In this document: in pieces, positions 56,436-64,000 of the stretch | How the letters are laid out: every line of letters begins with the position of its first letter | How positions within the stretch are numbered: position 1 is the first letter of the stretch | Assembly (NCBI GenBank): GCA_964501365.1 | Contig: CAZCST010000030.1 | Location: 62,001 to 126,000 of the forward strand | Direction: 5' to 3' | DNA: 64,000 nt | Source: CAZAMB01 sp964501365 | Lineage (GTDB): Bacteria; Planctomycetota; Phycisphaerae; UBA1845 | Notes under the pieces: model-generated | What the model was told of the DNA's origin: nothing | What the model saw: the letters and a program-made list of their open reading frames with translations, nothing else | Database searches by the model: none | Translations under genes and position numbers: made by a program

Positions 56436-56558
56436 GATCAACACAACTTGTGCAGAAGAGTTCGCCGTGATCGCGCCAAATCCAATGACATCATATCAGA
56501 CCACGACGACCTCTCAAAACAATTCTCGTCATACCTTTTTCTAATGGCACCCTGGTCC

Positions 56559-56586
56559 CCTTGTTGCCTCTTTGCCTTGTTGCCTC
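56559..56586 (+). repeat. Two 12-bp direct repeats upstream of argF
   Basis: CCTTGTTGCCTC occurs twice with four bases between (16-bp period), about 70-100 bases upstream of the argF start. The period is not that of ArgR boxes. Could be a regulator site or simple-sequence slippage. Confidence 0.5.
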
Positions 56587-56657
56587 GCATGACTAAACTT
56601 CCCTCGCAGGCCTGTTTGATGGCCGAACGTCAATATCTTATGCCTGGGAGGTGAGTT

Positions 56658-57605
56658 GTGGGTGTGAATCTCAAGGGTCGTCATTTTCTTTCCATGCTGG
56701 ACCTATCCACCGAGGAAATCCTGGCTGTGCTGGATACGGCGCGCCAGCTCAAGGCAAAACGCGGGACCACGGAATCCTGCTCCAGGCTTCCGCTGAAAAA
56801 CAAGACGCTTGCGATGATCTTTCAGAAGCCCTCGCTCCGCACCCGTGTGTCCTTCGAGACCGGAATGACCCTCCTTGGCGGCCACGCAATCTACCTTGCC
56901 CCCACAGACATCAGCCTCGGCAAACGCGAAACCACCGAGGATATCGCCATGGTCCTCTCCCGCTACGTCGATATCATCATGGCCCGAGTTTTCGGTCACG
57001 ACATCGTCGTCGAACTTGCAAAACACGCCTCCGTCCCGGTCATCAACGGCCTGTCCGACCATGAGCACCCCTGCCAGATCATGGCCGACCTGCTCACGGT
57101 CCTCGAACGCAAGGGCAAGCTCTCCGGCCTCAAGGGCTGCTACATCGGTGACGGCAACAACGTTGCCCACTCACTTATGCTGGGGGCCGCTCGCGTCGGA
57201 ATGCACTTCACCACCATCACTCCAAAAGGGTATGAACCCAAGCCAGACGTGTTGAAGGCAGCCGCAGACGCTGGGAAAAAAACCGGCGCGAATATCACTG
57301 TCTCTAACGATCTCAAGGCCGCCGCCGGCGCTGACATGGTCTATACCGACGTCTGGGCCTCGATGGGACAGGAAGCCGAGGCCGAAGCCCGCAAGAAAAT
57401 CTTCAAGGACTACCGCATTGACGCCAATACCATGAAAATCGCAGACAAGAACTGCGTCATTCTGCACTGCCTCCCGGCCCATTACGGCGACGAAATCGAC
57501 TACGCCACTTCACGCACGCCAAATTCCGCCATATTCGATCAGGCCGAAAACCGCATGCACGCCCAAAACGCGATCATGGTACACCTGATGGGCGCGGCAA
57601 GTTGA
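56658..57605 (+). CDS. argF: Ornithine carbamoyltransferase
   Basis: Forms citrulline from ornithine and carbamoyl phosphate in arginine synthesis. 315 residues, normal length. Carbamoyl-phosphate motif SLRTRVSFETGM, HPCQIMADLLTV, GDGNNVAHSL, the VYTDVWASMGQ (SMG-type ornithine loop) and HCLPAHYGDEI are all present. GTG start with GGGAGGTGA just upstream decides the start. Monocistronic here; other arg genes are not in the window. Confidence 0.96.
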   Translation: MGVNLKGRHFLSMLDLSTEEILAVLDTARQLKAKRGTTESCSRLPLKNKTLAMIFQKPSLRTRVSFETGMTLLGGHAIYLAPTDISLGKRETTEDIAMVLSRYVDIIMARVFGHDIVVELAKHASVPVINGLSDHEHPCQIMADLLTVLERKGKLSGLKGCYIGDGNNVAHSLMLGAARVGMHFTTITPKGYEPKPDVLKAAADAGKKTGANITVSNDLKAAAGADMVYTDVWASMGQEAEAEARKKIFKDYRIDANTMKIADKNCVILHCLPAHYGDEIDYATSRTPNSAIFDQAENRMHAQNAIMVHLMGAAS

Positions 57606-57651
57606 GTCACTGCTACTCAGAAGCTGACATGGTAAGGTCCTGCGAATTGCA

Positions 57652-58527
57652 CTAATCGCGGAGGTGGGCCTCGAGCTTTCGCAGCGCTTCGCACTCAATC
57701 TGTCGTACGCGCTCGCGGGTCAGGTTGATCGCGGCCCCGATTTCCTTCAGCGTAAGGGGTTCATCACCCTCCAGACCATACCGCAGCTTCAGGATTTTCG
57801 ATTCCCGTTCATCGAGATCGTCGAGCAAATGCAGGATGAGCGTGGCCTGCGTCTCCGAAAACAGCGCCTGATCCGGTGCGGGGGTTCGATCGTCTCGCAA
57901 CCCCTCGGTCAGTGACACTCCGTTGATGCTCTCGTTGTCGCTCGTCGGCGTGGATACCGCACGGACCGCACTGCGAATGTGCTTGACCTTGCTGACGCTC
58001 ATCTCCAGCCGCTGGGCAATTTCCTCAATGGTCGGTATCCGTCCTTCGGTTTCCAGAAATTGTTCGCGGGTCTCCCGAAAACGGGAAATCATTTCCACCA
58101 TGTACGCCGGGATATGGATGGACTTGTCCCCGTTGATGAGGCTGCGCTTGATCGCCTGCTTGATCCACCAGGAGGCATAGGTCGAAAATCGCGTGTTCTG
58201 ATCCGGATCGAATCCTTCAACCGCGCGAATGAGTCCGAGATTCCCTTCGTTGATCAGATCGTTCAGGGGGGCGCCGCGCTTGGCATACTTCTTGGCAATG
58301 TTCACCACCAGGCGGAGGTTGGATTTCACCATCCGCTCGCGCGCTGCTGCAGCCTCTGCCTCGATCAGCTCCCGCTGCGTAAGCGTAATCTCCCCTTGGG
58401 CAAAGCGCTTCTCCACAAGCTGTCCCTCGCGGACAGTGGTGGCGAACTGCTTTTCCTCCTCCGCCGAAAGCAGCGGAGATTCATTGATTTGTCGCAGGTA
58501 GACCTGTAAGCCGGTGTCGACAGCGAT
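57652..58527 (-). CDS. Primary-type sigma-70 factor (RpoD/SigA-like) with non-canonical start
   Basis: About 291 residues if translation starts at ATC (58525-58527). Region 1.2 VDTGLQVYLRQINESPLLS, region 2 NLRLVVNIAKKYAKRGAPL and FSTYASWWIKQAIKRSL, region 3 EIAQRLEMSVSKVK, region 4 YGLEGDEPLTLKEIGAAINL with RERVRQIE are all intact. No ATG, GTG or TTG exists between the in-frame TGA (58549-58551) and the GTG at 58414-58416, which would remove region 1.2. GGAGG sits seven bases before the ATC. Related to short group 1/2 sigma factors. Downstream of rpsA, possibly co-transcribed. Confidence 0.85.
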   Translation of the reverse strand: MAVDTGLQVYLRQINESPLLSAEEEKQFATTVREGQLVEKRFAQGEITLTQRELIEAEAAAARERMVKSNLRLVVNIAKKYAKRGAPLNDLINEGNLGLIRAVEGFDPDQNTRFSTYASWWIKQAIKRSLINGDKSIHIPAYMVEMISRFRETREQFLETEGRIPTIEEIAQRLEMSVSKVKHIRSAVRAVSTPTSDNESINGVSLTEGLRDDRTPAPDQALFSETQATLILHLLDDLDERESKILKLRYGLEGDEPLTLKEIGAAINLTRERVRQIECEALRKLEAHLRD

Positions 58528-58568
58528 GGCACACCCTCCACGCTGGCATCAGATTCCGACCATCCTCC

Positions 58569-58594
58569 GCGTCGCTGCCTAGCAAATGCGACGC
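58569..58594 (-). terminator. Stem-loop just after rpsA
   Basis: GCGTCGC and GCGACGC pair perfectly (7 bp) around a 12-base loop, beginning one base after the rpsA stop and ahead of the sigma-factor gene. No U-run, so it may be a partial terminator or processing hairpin in the rpsA-sigma transcript. Confidence 0.35.
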
Positions 58595-58595
58595 T

Positions 58596-60407
58596 CTAGT
58601 CGGCCGACGAGCCCTCGGCAGCGTCAGCGGCCTCTCCCCGGGGAGGCGGCGGAACGTGCGGAATGGGACGAATTACGCCGGAAGTCTCAGGCCCCGGTCC
58701 GTGCAAACCGCCGCGACGCGTCTTGGGCATCGACGACGTGCCGGACTCCGAATCCTGATCTGCTGACCACTCGGCTCGTTTCTTGGACAAGCCGATCTTA
58801 CGCTCCACTGCGTCAACCCGGAGAATCTTGACCAGAATCTTGTCTCCGATTTTGACCTCGGCGTGCGGGTCCTCGACCTTATGATCGGCTAATTCGCTTA
58901 CGTGCAGTAGACCCTCAAGGTCCTCTTCCAGTTCAACAAACACGCCGAAATTGGTGATCTTCGTGACCGTGCCTTCGACGATCTGTCCGGGAATATAATT
59001 CTCGGGAACGGCACGAGCCCACGGGTCCTCGTGCAATTGCTTGAGTCCCAGCGCAATCCGCTGCTTGTCCTCTTCCACTTTTAGGACGACGCATTCGATG
59101 GTGTCGCCCTTCTTCAACACTTCCGACGGATGGCTGATCTTCTTCGTCCAGCTCATATCGGACACGTGCAGGAGTCCGTCGATGCCCTCTTCGATCTCCA
59201 CAAATGCCCCATAATTGGTGAGGTTGCGGACGCGGCCCGAAATGCGCGTATTCGCCGGATACTTCTCTGCAACGTGGGTCCACGGATTTTCCTGAGTTTG
59301 CTTGATGCCCAGCGAAATCTCCTGCTTGTTCTTGTTGATTTCCAGCACGATGACTTCGATGGTGTCGCCGACGTTGAGCATCTCCGACGGATGGTTGATG
59401 CGCCGCGTCCAGCTCATTTCGCTGATGTGGACAAGCCCTTCGACGCCCGGCTCGAGCTTGATGAACGCGCCGTAGTTCATGATGTTGACGACTTCGCCCT
59501 TCTGCCGCGAAGCGACCGGGTAACGCCCTTCAACCTCATCCCACGGATTGACCTTGAGTTGCTTGAGCCCGAGGGCAATCTTCTCCTTGTCGCGGTCGAT
59601 ACTGAGAATCTTGACTTCGATTTCATCGTCGATCTTGAGCACTTCCGACGGATGCCCCACGCGATCCCAGCTCATGTCAGTGATGTGCAACAAACCGTCG
59701 ATGCCACCCAGGTCCACGAACGCGCCGAAGTCGGCAATGTTCTTGACCGTTCCCTTGCGGCTCTGGCCCACCTCTATCTTGGAGAATAGCGCTTCTTTCG
59801 CTGTCGAGCGCGCCTCCTCGATCAACTTGCGACGGGAGATGACGATGTTTCGACGCTCTTCGTCGATCTTCAAAATCTTTGCGTCGATCGTATTTCCGAT
59901 GAACTCGCCAATATCGCCGGGCCGGCGGATATCCACCTGCGATGCCGGAAGGAACACGGGGTACCCAATGTCCACCAGCAATCCACCCTTGATCTTCCGC
60001 ATGACGCGGCCCTGTACGTTATCCCCTTCCTTCTTGCTGCTCACGATGCGCTGCCAGTTCAGGACGCGATCGGCCTTGCGCTTGGACACCATGATGTGCC
60101 CGCTGTCCGACTCCACCGCATCCAGCCAGACCTGAACCTCGTCGCCGATTTCCACGGAAGACTGGTCGTCCCATTCCTCCGCGGGAATCAATCCCTCGCT
60201 CTTGAGTCCGACATCAATGACAAAATCATCGCCCGCGCGGCCAACGATCGTGCCCTTGAGAATCGACCCCGGCTTGTACTCATCGCCGTCCTGATCAATC
60301 ATTTTCTCGACGAGCGTGTCCGTACTTGCTCCGCCGAGTATCCGGGCCAGTTCATCATCGAACGACCCAACCATATCCAAGTCTGCGATGAGGTTTTGAT
60401 CTACCAT
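58596..60407 (-). CDS. rpsA: 30S ribosomal protein S1
   Basis: 603 residues from MVDQNLIADLDMVG; the longer open frame upstream has no similarity. Six S1/OB domains can be traced: GTIVGRAGDDFVIDVGLKSE, GRVMRKIKGGLLVDIG, GTVKNIADFGAFVDLGG, GEVVNIMNYGAFIKLEPG, GRVRNLTNYGAFVEIEEG, GTVTKITNFGVFVELEED. Domains 3-6 carry the strong HISEMSW/HVSDMSW core typical of mRNA-binding repeats. Recruits mRNA to the 30S subunit. As common for rpsA, no Shine-Dalgarno precedes the start. A Gly/Arg/Pro-rich tail ends the protein. Confidence 0.95.
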   Translation of the reverse strand: MVDQNLIADLDMVGSFDDELARILGGASTDTLVEKMIDQDGDEYKPGSILKGTIVGRAGDDFVIDVGLKSEGLIPAEEWDDQSSVEIGDEVQVWLDAVESDSGHIMVSKRKADRVLNWQRIVSSKKEGDNVQGRVMRKIKGGLLVDIGYPVFLPASQVDIRRPGDIGEFIGNTIDAKILKIDEERRNIVISRRKLIEEARSTAKEALFSKIEVGQSRKGTVKNIADFGAFVDLGGIDGLLHITDMSWDRVGHPSEVLKIDDEIEVKILSIDRDKEKIALGLKQLKVNPWDEVEGRYPVASRQKGEVVNIMNYGAFIKLEPGVEGLVHISEMSWTRRINHPSEMLNVGDTIEVIVLEINKNKQEISLGIKQTQENPWTHVAEKYPANTRISGRVRNLTNYGAFVEIEEGIDGLLHVSDMSWTKKISHPSEVLKKGDTIECVVLKVEEDKQRIALGLKQLHEDPWARAVPENYIPGQIVEGTVTKITNFGVFVELEEDLEGLLHVSELADHKVEDPHAEVKIGDKILVKILRVDAVERKIGLSKKRAEWSADQDSESGTSSMPKTRRGGLHGPGPETSGVIRPIPHVPPPPRGEAADAAEGSSAD

Positions 60408-60645
60408 TTTGCTACGTGTACTCGACCGCCCAATGTGGCGGCCCAAAAAAGAAACTCCCGTCGCCTTAGTGCGCCCCCCATCAGGAGGGACGAAGGGGAT
60501 CGACTTGTCGACAATTCCCCGCGTAAAAAACGACGCCCGAAACCCAGACACGAACGCGACCGCGTCGCGTTTCCACGTGATCAGGACTTCGGGAAACTTA
60601 CCGCATTGCAATCAATGGCACGACTGCTGACTACCGCATATCCAC

Positions 60646-60712
60646 GTCATGCTGAGCGCAGCGACGCATCCCCAATTGCATTCCAGAGGCCCTTCGCTTC
60701 GCTCAGGATGAC
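60646..60712. repeat. Interspersed inverted-repeat element, copy 2
   Basis: Arms GTCATGCTGAGCGCAGC and GCTTCGCTCAGGATGAC (15 of 17 complementary) flank about 33 bases. Same family as 51642-51711; the centres differ. Positioned in the rpsA leader side of the intergenic region. Confidence 0.75.
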
Positions 60713-60996
60713 AACGCAAAAAGGAATGCATTCCTAGCATACGCTCAGTTTATGGAACCCGTGCCGACGTTTGCGGCTGAGCAGCTTTCGGCCGTTGTGT
60801 GTGCGCATCCGCGCCCGGAACCCCTGCTTCCGCGCCCTCTTAATATGACTGATTCGTCTTTCGTAATGCATTGTCGATCCTTACCTGGCGCCGGACGCCG
60901 TCCGGCTCTCTTGCCCAAAATCGGAAAACGGGCAGTTTATAGAGACCTCCAAGGTTCGGCAAGTCCTATTACTAGGGTCATTTCCGTTCTGAACGC

Positions 60997-61026
60997 TTGA
61001 CGCTTTGCCGATACAATTGTTAATCT
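60997..61026 (+). promoter_or_regulatory. rnc: Possible rnc promoter
   Basis: TTGACG (five of six to the -35 consensus) is followed after 18 bases by TAATCT, a weak -10. Located about 165 bases upstream of the rnc start. By-eye match only. Confidence 0.3.
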
Positions 61027-61105
61027 GGGTTGTCCGTACGTGGGCTCCTTTCGGGTGGCATGGTCCGACAGCCTTACCGTCAGGCCTTCGTCTGATTGCG
61101 ATTTT

Positions 61106-61180
61106 CGAATATCGAGGTTTTCACCGGTATCGGCCTGTCGCGGAAGCTGCGAAATATCGCGGTTTCCGCCACCGGCCCGT
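61106..61180 (+). repeat. Degenerate 33-bp direct repeat in the rnc leader
   Basis: A segment beginning CGAATATCGAGGTTTTCACC and another beginning CGAAATATCGCGGTTTCC lie 44 bases apart and both run on into CGGCC/CGGCCCGT. Sequence similarity is clear but imperfect, suggesting an old duplication just ahead of the rnc ribosome-binding site. Confidence 0.45.
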
Positions 61181-61192
61181 AGGAACAGAAAA

Positions 61193-61903
61193 GTGAATCA
61201 CTCTGAAGCCTTGGCCAGGGCGGAACAGATTCTCGGGCACCATTTCTCCAAGCCCGCACTCCTTGTCACCGCACTTACCCATTCCTCTGTCGCCAACTCC
61301 CGCGTGGAGAGCAACGAACGCCTCGAATTTCTCGGCGACTCGGTTTTAGGTCTCGTCGTTTGCAGCGAGCTTTATGATCGCTTCGGAAACTGGCTCGAAG
61401 GTGACTTAACCAAAGTGAAGTCCGTCGTTGTATCGCGCCGCGTCTGCGCCGAAATTGCGGACAAGTATGGACTCACCGGCCTGCTGATTCTTGGCAACGG
61501 AGTCGGCGTCCGACACGACATGCCCACCTCTCTGCGCGCCGCCGTCTTTGAGGCTCTCATCGGTGCGCTGTATCTCGATGGCGGTTTGGAGCCCGCCCGC
61601 AACTTCATCCGCACGACGATTACCGAATACCTCGACCGCCTCGCGGATTCGCAAACGCACGAGAATTACAAATCCGCACTTCAGCAATACGCCCAGCGCG
61701 TCCTATCGGCCACCCCTATCTACGAGGCGCTGGACGAGCAAGGTCCCGACCACAGCAAGTGTTTCGAGATTTGCGTCGTCATCGGCAATGAGCGTTACCC
61801 CAGCGCCTGGGGCCCCACCAAGAAAGAGGCCGAACAATGCGCGGCCCGCAAAGCCCTCGAAATTCTCCGCGAGCCAACCCCCGCCCGCCCCGCCAAAACC
61901 TAA
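61193..61903 (+). CDS. rnc: Ribonuclease III
   Basis: 236 residues from GTG preceded by AGGAACAGAAAA; upstream in-frame codons encode an unrelated Arg/Ser-rich stretch. The RNase III signature ERLEFLGDSVLGLVV (catalytic Glu and Asp) and the second acidic site VFEALIGALYLDGG are present, then a C-terminal double-stranded RNA-binding domain (YKSALQQYAQRVL, CVVIGNERYPSAWGPTKKEA). Cleaves double-stranded RNA in rRNA maturation and mRNA turnover. Divergent from rpsA. Confidence 0.95.
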   Translation: MNHSEALARAEQILGHHFSKPALLVTALTHSSVANSRVESNERLEFLGDSVLGLVVCSELYDRFGNWLEGDLTKVKSVVVSRRVCAEIADKYGLTGLLILGNGVGVRHDMPTSLRAAVFEALIGALYLDGGLEPARNFIRTTITEYLDRLADSQTHENYKSALQQYAQRVLSATPIYEALDEQGPDHSKCFEICVVIGNERYPSAWGPTKKEAEQCAARKALEILREPTPARPAKT

Positions 61904-62152
61904 AGAAGAGTGCACCTTGATGCGCGGATTTCAGACGTTGCCCGGACGTTGTGCCACGGCTGTTGAGCAGTGGACGGAAGACTAAGTCCAGCCTCATCAG
62001 ACTTGGAATGATGAATCTAGCCACCTTTGTGAGGACGCTGGGACGATTCTTCGTCTACCACCGCCCCTTTGCAGTTTCGGTACTGATGTGATCGCCAACT
62101 CGCCCACGCTCGAGGGTTGGATTAAGGGTTTCCGCTTTCTACTTTCCGCTTT

Positions 62153-62611
62153 TCATGTCGCTTCGTTCGTCCGCGGCGTCTTGGGCGGCGAATTGCCAGG
62201 AGACTGCTTATGGTCGATGTGATCCGGACTGGAACGGAATCCGGTGATCATGGGATATTCATCAGGCTTTTCTGTGGGGTGTACCGCAAAAACCTCGACG
62301 CGGACGATCTCCTCATACGGCAGCGAGACCACAAACGCACCGACCTTGTAATGCTCGTCCATCGGTACGCACTCGAACACCAGGTGCGACTTGCTTGGCA
62401 CGTCCGCGATGTCCTTCACTTCGTAGCTGAACCCGTCGCGGAGATACACAAGCATCCGCAAGTCCAACTCGCCCGCGAGCTTCCGCATCCCTTCGTGGTC
62501 CAGACGCTCGTCTTCCGGCACGTCAGGGAAGTGGCTGATCGCGCAGCGCCAGCGGGCCTCGTCCTGCTGCTCCTGAAACGCCGGACCGTGGAACCAGTCG
62601 TGAGTGAACAT
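62153..62611 (-). CDS. Conserved hypothetical cytoplasmic protein
   Basis: 152 residues from MFTHDWFHGP. No signal peptide or membrane helix. Contains an acidic, mixed alpha/beta core (LVYLRDGFSYEVKDIADVP, LVFECVPMDEHYKVGAFVV, LPYEEIVRVEVFAVHP) and a Pro/Lys/Ser-rich tail. Codon usage and composition match its neighbours, so it is probably real. No family recognised. Convergent with rnc across a 249-base gap in which I see no gene. Confidence 0.55.
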   Translation of the reverse strand: MFTHDWFHGPAFQEQQDEARWRCAISHFPDVPEDERLDHEGMRKLAGELDLRMLVYLRDGFSYEVKDIADVPSKSHLVFECVPMDEHYKVGAFVVSLPYEEIVRVEVFAVHPTEKPDEYPMITGFRSSPDHIDHKQSPGNSPPKTPRTNEAT

Positions 62612-62742
62612 TGCGTGTCTTCTTTCAGCGGCCGGCAATCTCGCCCATGCCGCACTACCATGATACTGGCTGAATAGTTATCGGCCTATCACCTCCGGGG
62701 CCTCATATTTGTATCGGTATCGGGCGCGACTAGCATGTGGCC

Positions 62743-63765
62743 ATGTCGCCCACGGAAATCAACGCCCGGATAAAAGCCATCGCCGCCGGCGCGGGTTTCG
62801 AGCGCTGCGGAATCGCCCGGGCAGATGCTATCGGACGCGGCGACTACGTCCGCTGGTGGCTCGGCCAGAGCATGGCTGGTTCCATGGAATATCTACACCG
62901 CCACTTGGAAAAGCGCCTCGATCCCCGCGAGCTGATGCCCGGCGCCAAAAGTGCCATCGTCGTGGCACTCGTCTACAAGCAATCAAGCCCGAATCACGGC
63001 CTCGCAGCACAGCCTCCTCCCTTGCCAAGAGGGGACACAGGGGGGTCGGAACCCCGCGGCCGCATCGCGATGTATGCATGGGGTGAGGACTACCACAATG
63101 TGCTCCGCGACAACCTTCGTGCGATGGAAAATAAACTGCGAACCGAAATCAACGAACCATTCCAGTGCCGAATCTGCGTGGACACCGCTCCGATTATCGA
63201 GCGCGAGATTGCCGCTGCCGCCGGCATCGGCTGGATCGCCAAGAACACGGTGGTAATCGACCCTGAGCTGGGCAGCTATTTCTTCCTTGGCGTCATGCTC
63301 ACGACGCTCGATATCGCGCCCGACGCGCCGATCGCCGATCACTGCGGCACCTGCACGGCCTGCCTCGACGCCTGCCCAACCCAGGCGTTCATGGCGCCCT
63401 ATCAAATGGATGCGTCTCGCTGCATCAGCTACCTGACCATTGAACATCGCGGCGACATTTCAAGGCCATTTCAGGAAATGATGGGCGACTGGATTTTCGG
63501 CTGCGACGTTTGCCAGGACGTGTGCCCGCACAATCGCAGGGCCCCCGACACACACGAACCGCGCTTCGCCCTCCGTAACCCTGCCCCCGCACCACCGCTC
63601 AAGGAACTCCTCGCATGGGGCGAAGCCGAATATCGCGAGAATATCCGCGACAGCGCCATTTCCCGTGCCAGGCTCGACATGCTCAAACGCAACGCAATCA
63701 TCGCGTTGGAAAGCAATGGTTCCAGGAGAGACCCGGCACTGTCTCAAAACCCCTCCCCCTCATAG
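62743..63765 (+). CDS. queG: Epoxyqueuosine reductase
   Basis: Reduces epoxyqueuosine to queuosine in tRNA with cobalamin and two 4Fe-4S clusters. 340 residues. The N-terminal QueG fold (GFERCGIARADAIGRGDYVRW region, MPGAKSAIVVAL) and the clusters CGTCTACLDACPTQAF and CDVCQDVCPHN are intact, as is AAGIGWIAKNT. Start at ATG 62743; GTG two codons earlier is possible. Together with queA it shows the last part of the queuosine pathway in this genome. A stem-loop follows the stop. Confidence 0.95.
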   Translation: MSPTEINARIKAIAAGAGFERCGIARADAIGRGDYVRWWLGQSMAGSMEYLHRHLEKRLDPRELMPGAKSAIVVALVYKQSSPNHGLAAQPPPLPRGDTGGSEPRGRIAMYAWGEDYHNVLRDNLRAMENKLRTEINEPFQCRICVDTAPIIEREIAAAAGIGWIAKNTVVIDPELGSYFFLGVMLTTLDIAPDAPIADHCGTCTACLDACPTQAFMAPYQMDASRCISYLTIEHRGDISRPFQEMMGDWIFGCDVCQDVCPHNRRAPDTHEPRFALRNPAPAPPLKELLAWGEAEYRENIRDSAISRARLDMLKRNAIIALESNGSRRDPALSQNPSPS

Positions 63766-63784
63766 GCCGCCCGTCGATACCGAT

Positions 63785-63820
63785 GGTTCAATCCACCGAC
63801 CCTTCGCGCAGGATTGAACC
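63785..63820 (+). terminator. Stem-loop downstream of queG
   Basis: GGTTCAATCC and GGATTGAACC form a perfect 10-bp stem around a 16-base loop starting 20 bases after the stop. No U-run follows, so termination by this hairpin alone is uncertain. Confidence 0.45.
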
Positions 63821-63958
63821 GGCGAGCCGTTCGCAATAAGGGTTCTGCCGGAAAGAAAGCGGTGCGATCACAACTTCCACATTAACCATGTTGGCGAACC
63901 GAATTTTCGGGATGGACAGCACTACATATCCACGTATTTGCGGTATGCGAGTTTGCCT

Positions 63959-63974
63959 TGGCATGCCTCTTGCA
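63959..63974 (+). promoter_or_regulatory. Sigma-54 (RpoN) promoter candidate reading out of the window
   Basis: TGGCATGCCTCTTGCA matches the TGGCACG-N4-TTGCA consensus at every specified position except one, with correct GG/GC spacing. The gene it drives lies beyond position 64000. No other sigma-54 site of comparable quality was seen in the window. Confidence 0.7.
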
Positions 63975-64000
63975 AAGAAAACGGCTTCCTGGACATAGCC

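Larger units (their letters stand above)
60408..61192. other. Long divergent intergenic region between rpsA and rnc
   Basis: 785 bases with no convincing gene. Contains an inverted-repeat element (60646-60712), a possible rnc promoter (60997-61026), and a degenerate direct repeat near the rnc start (61106-61180). The rpsA leader portion is about 240 bases to the repeat element, long enough for an autoregulatory mRNA structure, but no known leader motif was recognised. Confidence 0.5.

Noticed and set aside
58528..58560. TGA in frame between an upstream ATG and the sigma-factor coding region, as possible selenocysteine or read-through.
   Set aside because: No sign of a selenocysteine insertion hairpin was seen and homologous sigma factors have no residue needing it there; AUC initiation or a sequence error is simpler.
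61005..61196. A 63-codon frame ending with a GTGA overlap at the rnc start.
   Set aside because: It starts at TTG without a Shine-Dalgarno and encodes an odd Tyr/Arg-rich repeat that merely reflects the degenerate 33-bp DNA repeat; the overlap is probably chance.
61920..61985. A 21-codon frame after rnc with AAGAG upstream.
   Set aside because: Too short and without conservation evidence; kept out of the annotation.

Overview
The window looks like a chromosomal segment of a Planctomycetota bacterium, perhaps Phycisphaerae or a neighbouring lineage. This is inferred from three things: very large secreted cysteine-rich proteins, a long MoxR/DUF58/VWA/DUF4175 operon, and abundant DUF2723-, SxtJ- and PDZ-type envelope proteins. 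An LpxL-type acyltransferase points to a lipid A outer membrane. There is one tRNA gene (Arg-CCG). No rRNA, CRISPR array, insertion sequence or prophage was seen, so this reads as ordinary core chromosome broken by a secreted-protein region.

Layout. 1-5.9 kb: end of an unknown gene, nadC, an SGNH hydrolase, a DUF2723 membrane protein, a small HTH regulator divergent from serA. 5.9-10.3 kb: an acyl-CoA dehydrogenase, a ROK sugar kinase, a methyltransferase and smpB. 10.3-13.8 kb: an ECF sigma / anti-sigma / PDZ-protein operon. 13.8-20.4 kb: fmt and def, a TPR protein, rpsT, a TlyA-like methyltransferase and a hybrid histidine kinase. 20.4-32.3 kb: a 1532-residue Cys-rich secreted protein divergent from an 820-residue Cys-repeat protein, an orphan nuoC, and a subtilisin-like protease. 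32.4-46.3 kb: GNAT, a LOG-family protein, then moxR, DUF58, two VWA-type membrane proteins, DUF4175, a small secreted protein and a prenyltransferase-fold protein. 46.3-51.6 kb: xseB/xseA, a hypothetical, tRNA-Arg, queA, lpxL-like, sxtJ-like. 51.7-54.4 kb: a secreted metalloprotease. 54.5-63.8 kb: mutL, argF, a primary-type sigma factor, rpsA, rnc, a hypothetical and queG. A strong sigma-54 promoter reads out of the right edge.

The most unusual material is a family of exported proteins. The Cys-rich giant, the subtilisin-like protease and the HExxH metalloprotease share a closely related C-terminal module of about 180-200 residues. It ends in two dockerin-like helices and Cys-Pro, although the N-terminal parts of the three proteins are unrelated. 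It is a good candidate for a lineage-specific sorting, anchoring or assembly domain. Other points of note are a sigma factor that lacks a conventional start codon in frame with its region 1.2, a predicted G-quadruplex between moxR and the DUF58 gene, and a dimeric super-repeat in the Cys-repeat protein. Functions rest on motif recognition by eye; no database search was run.
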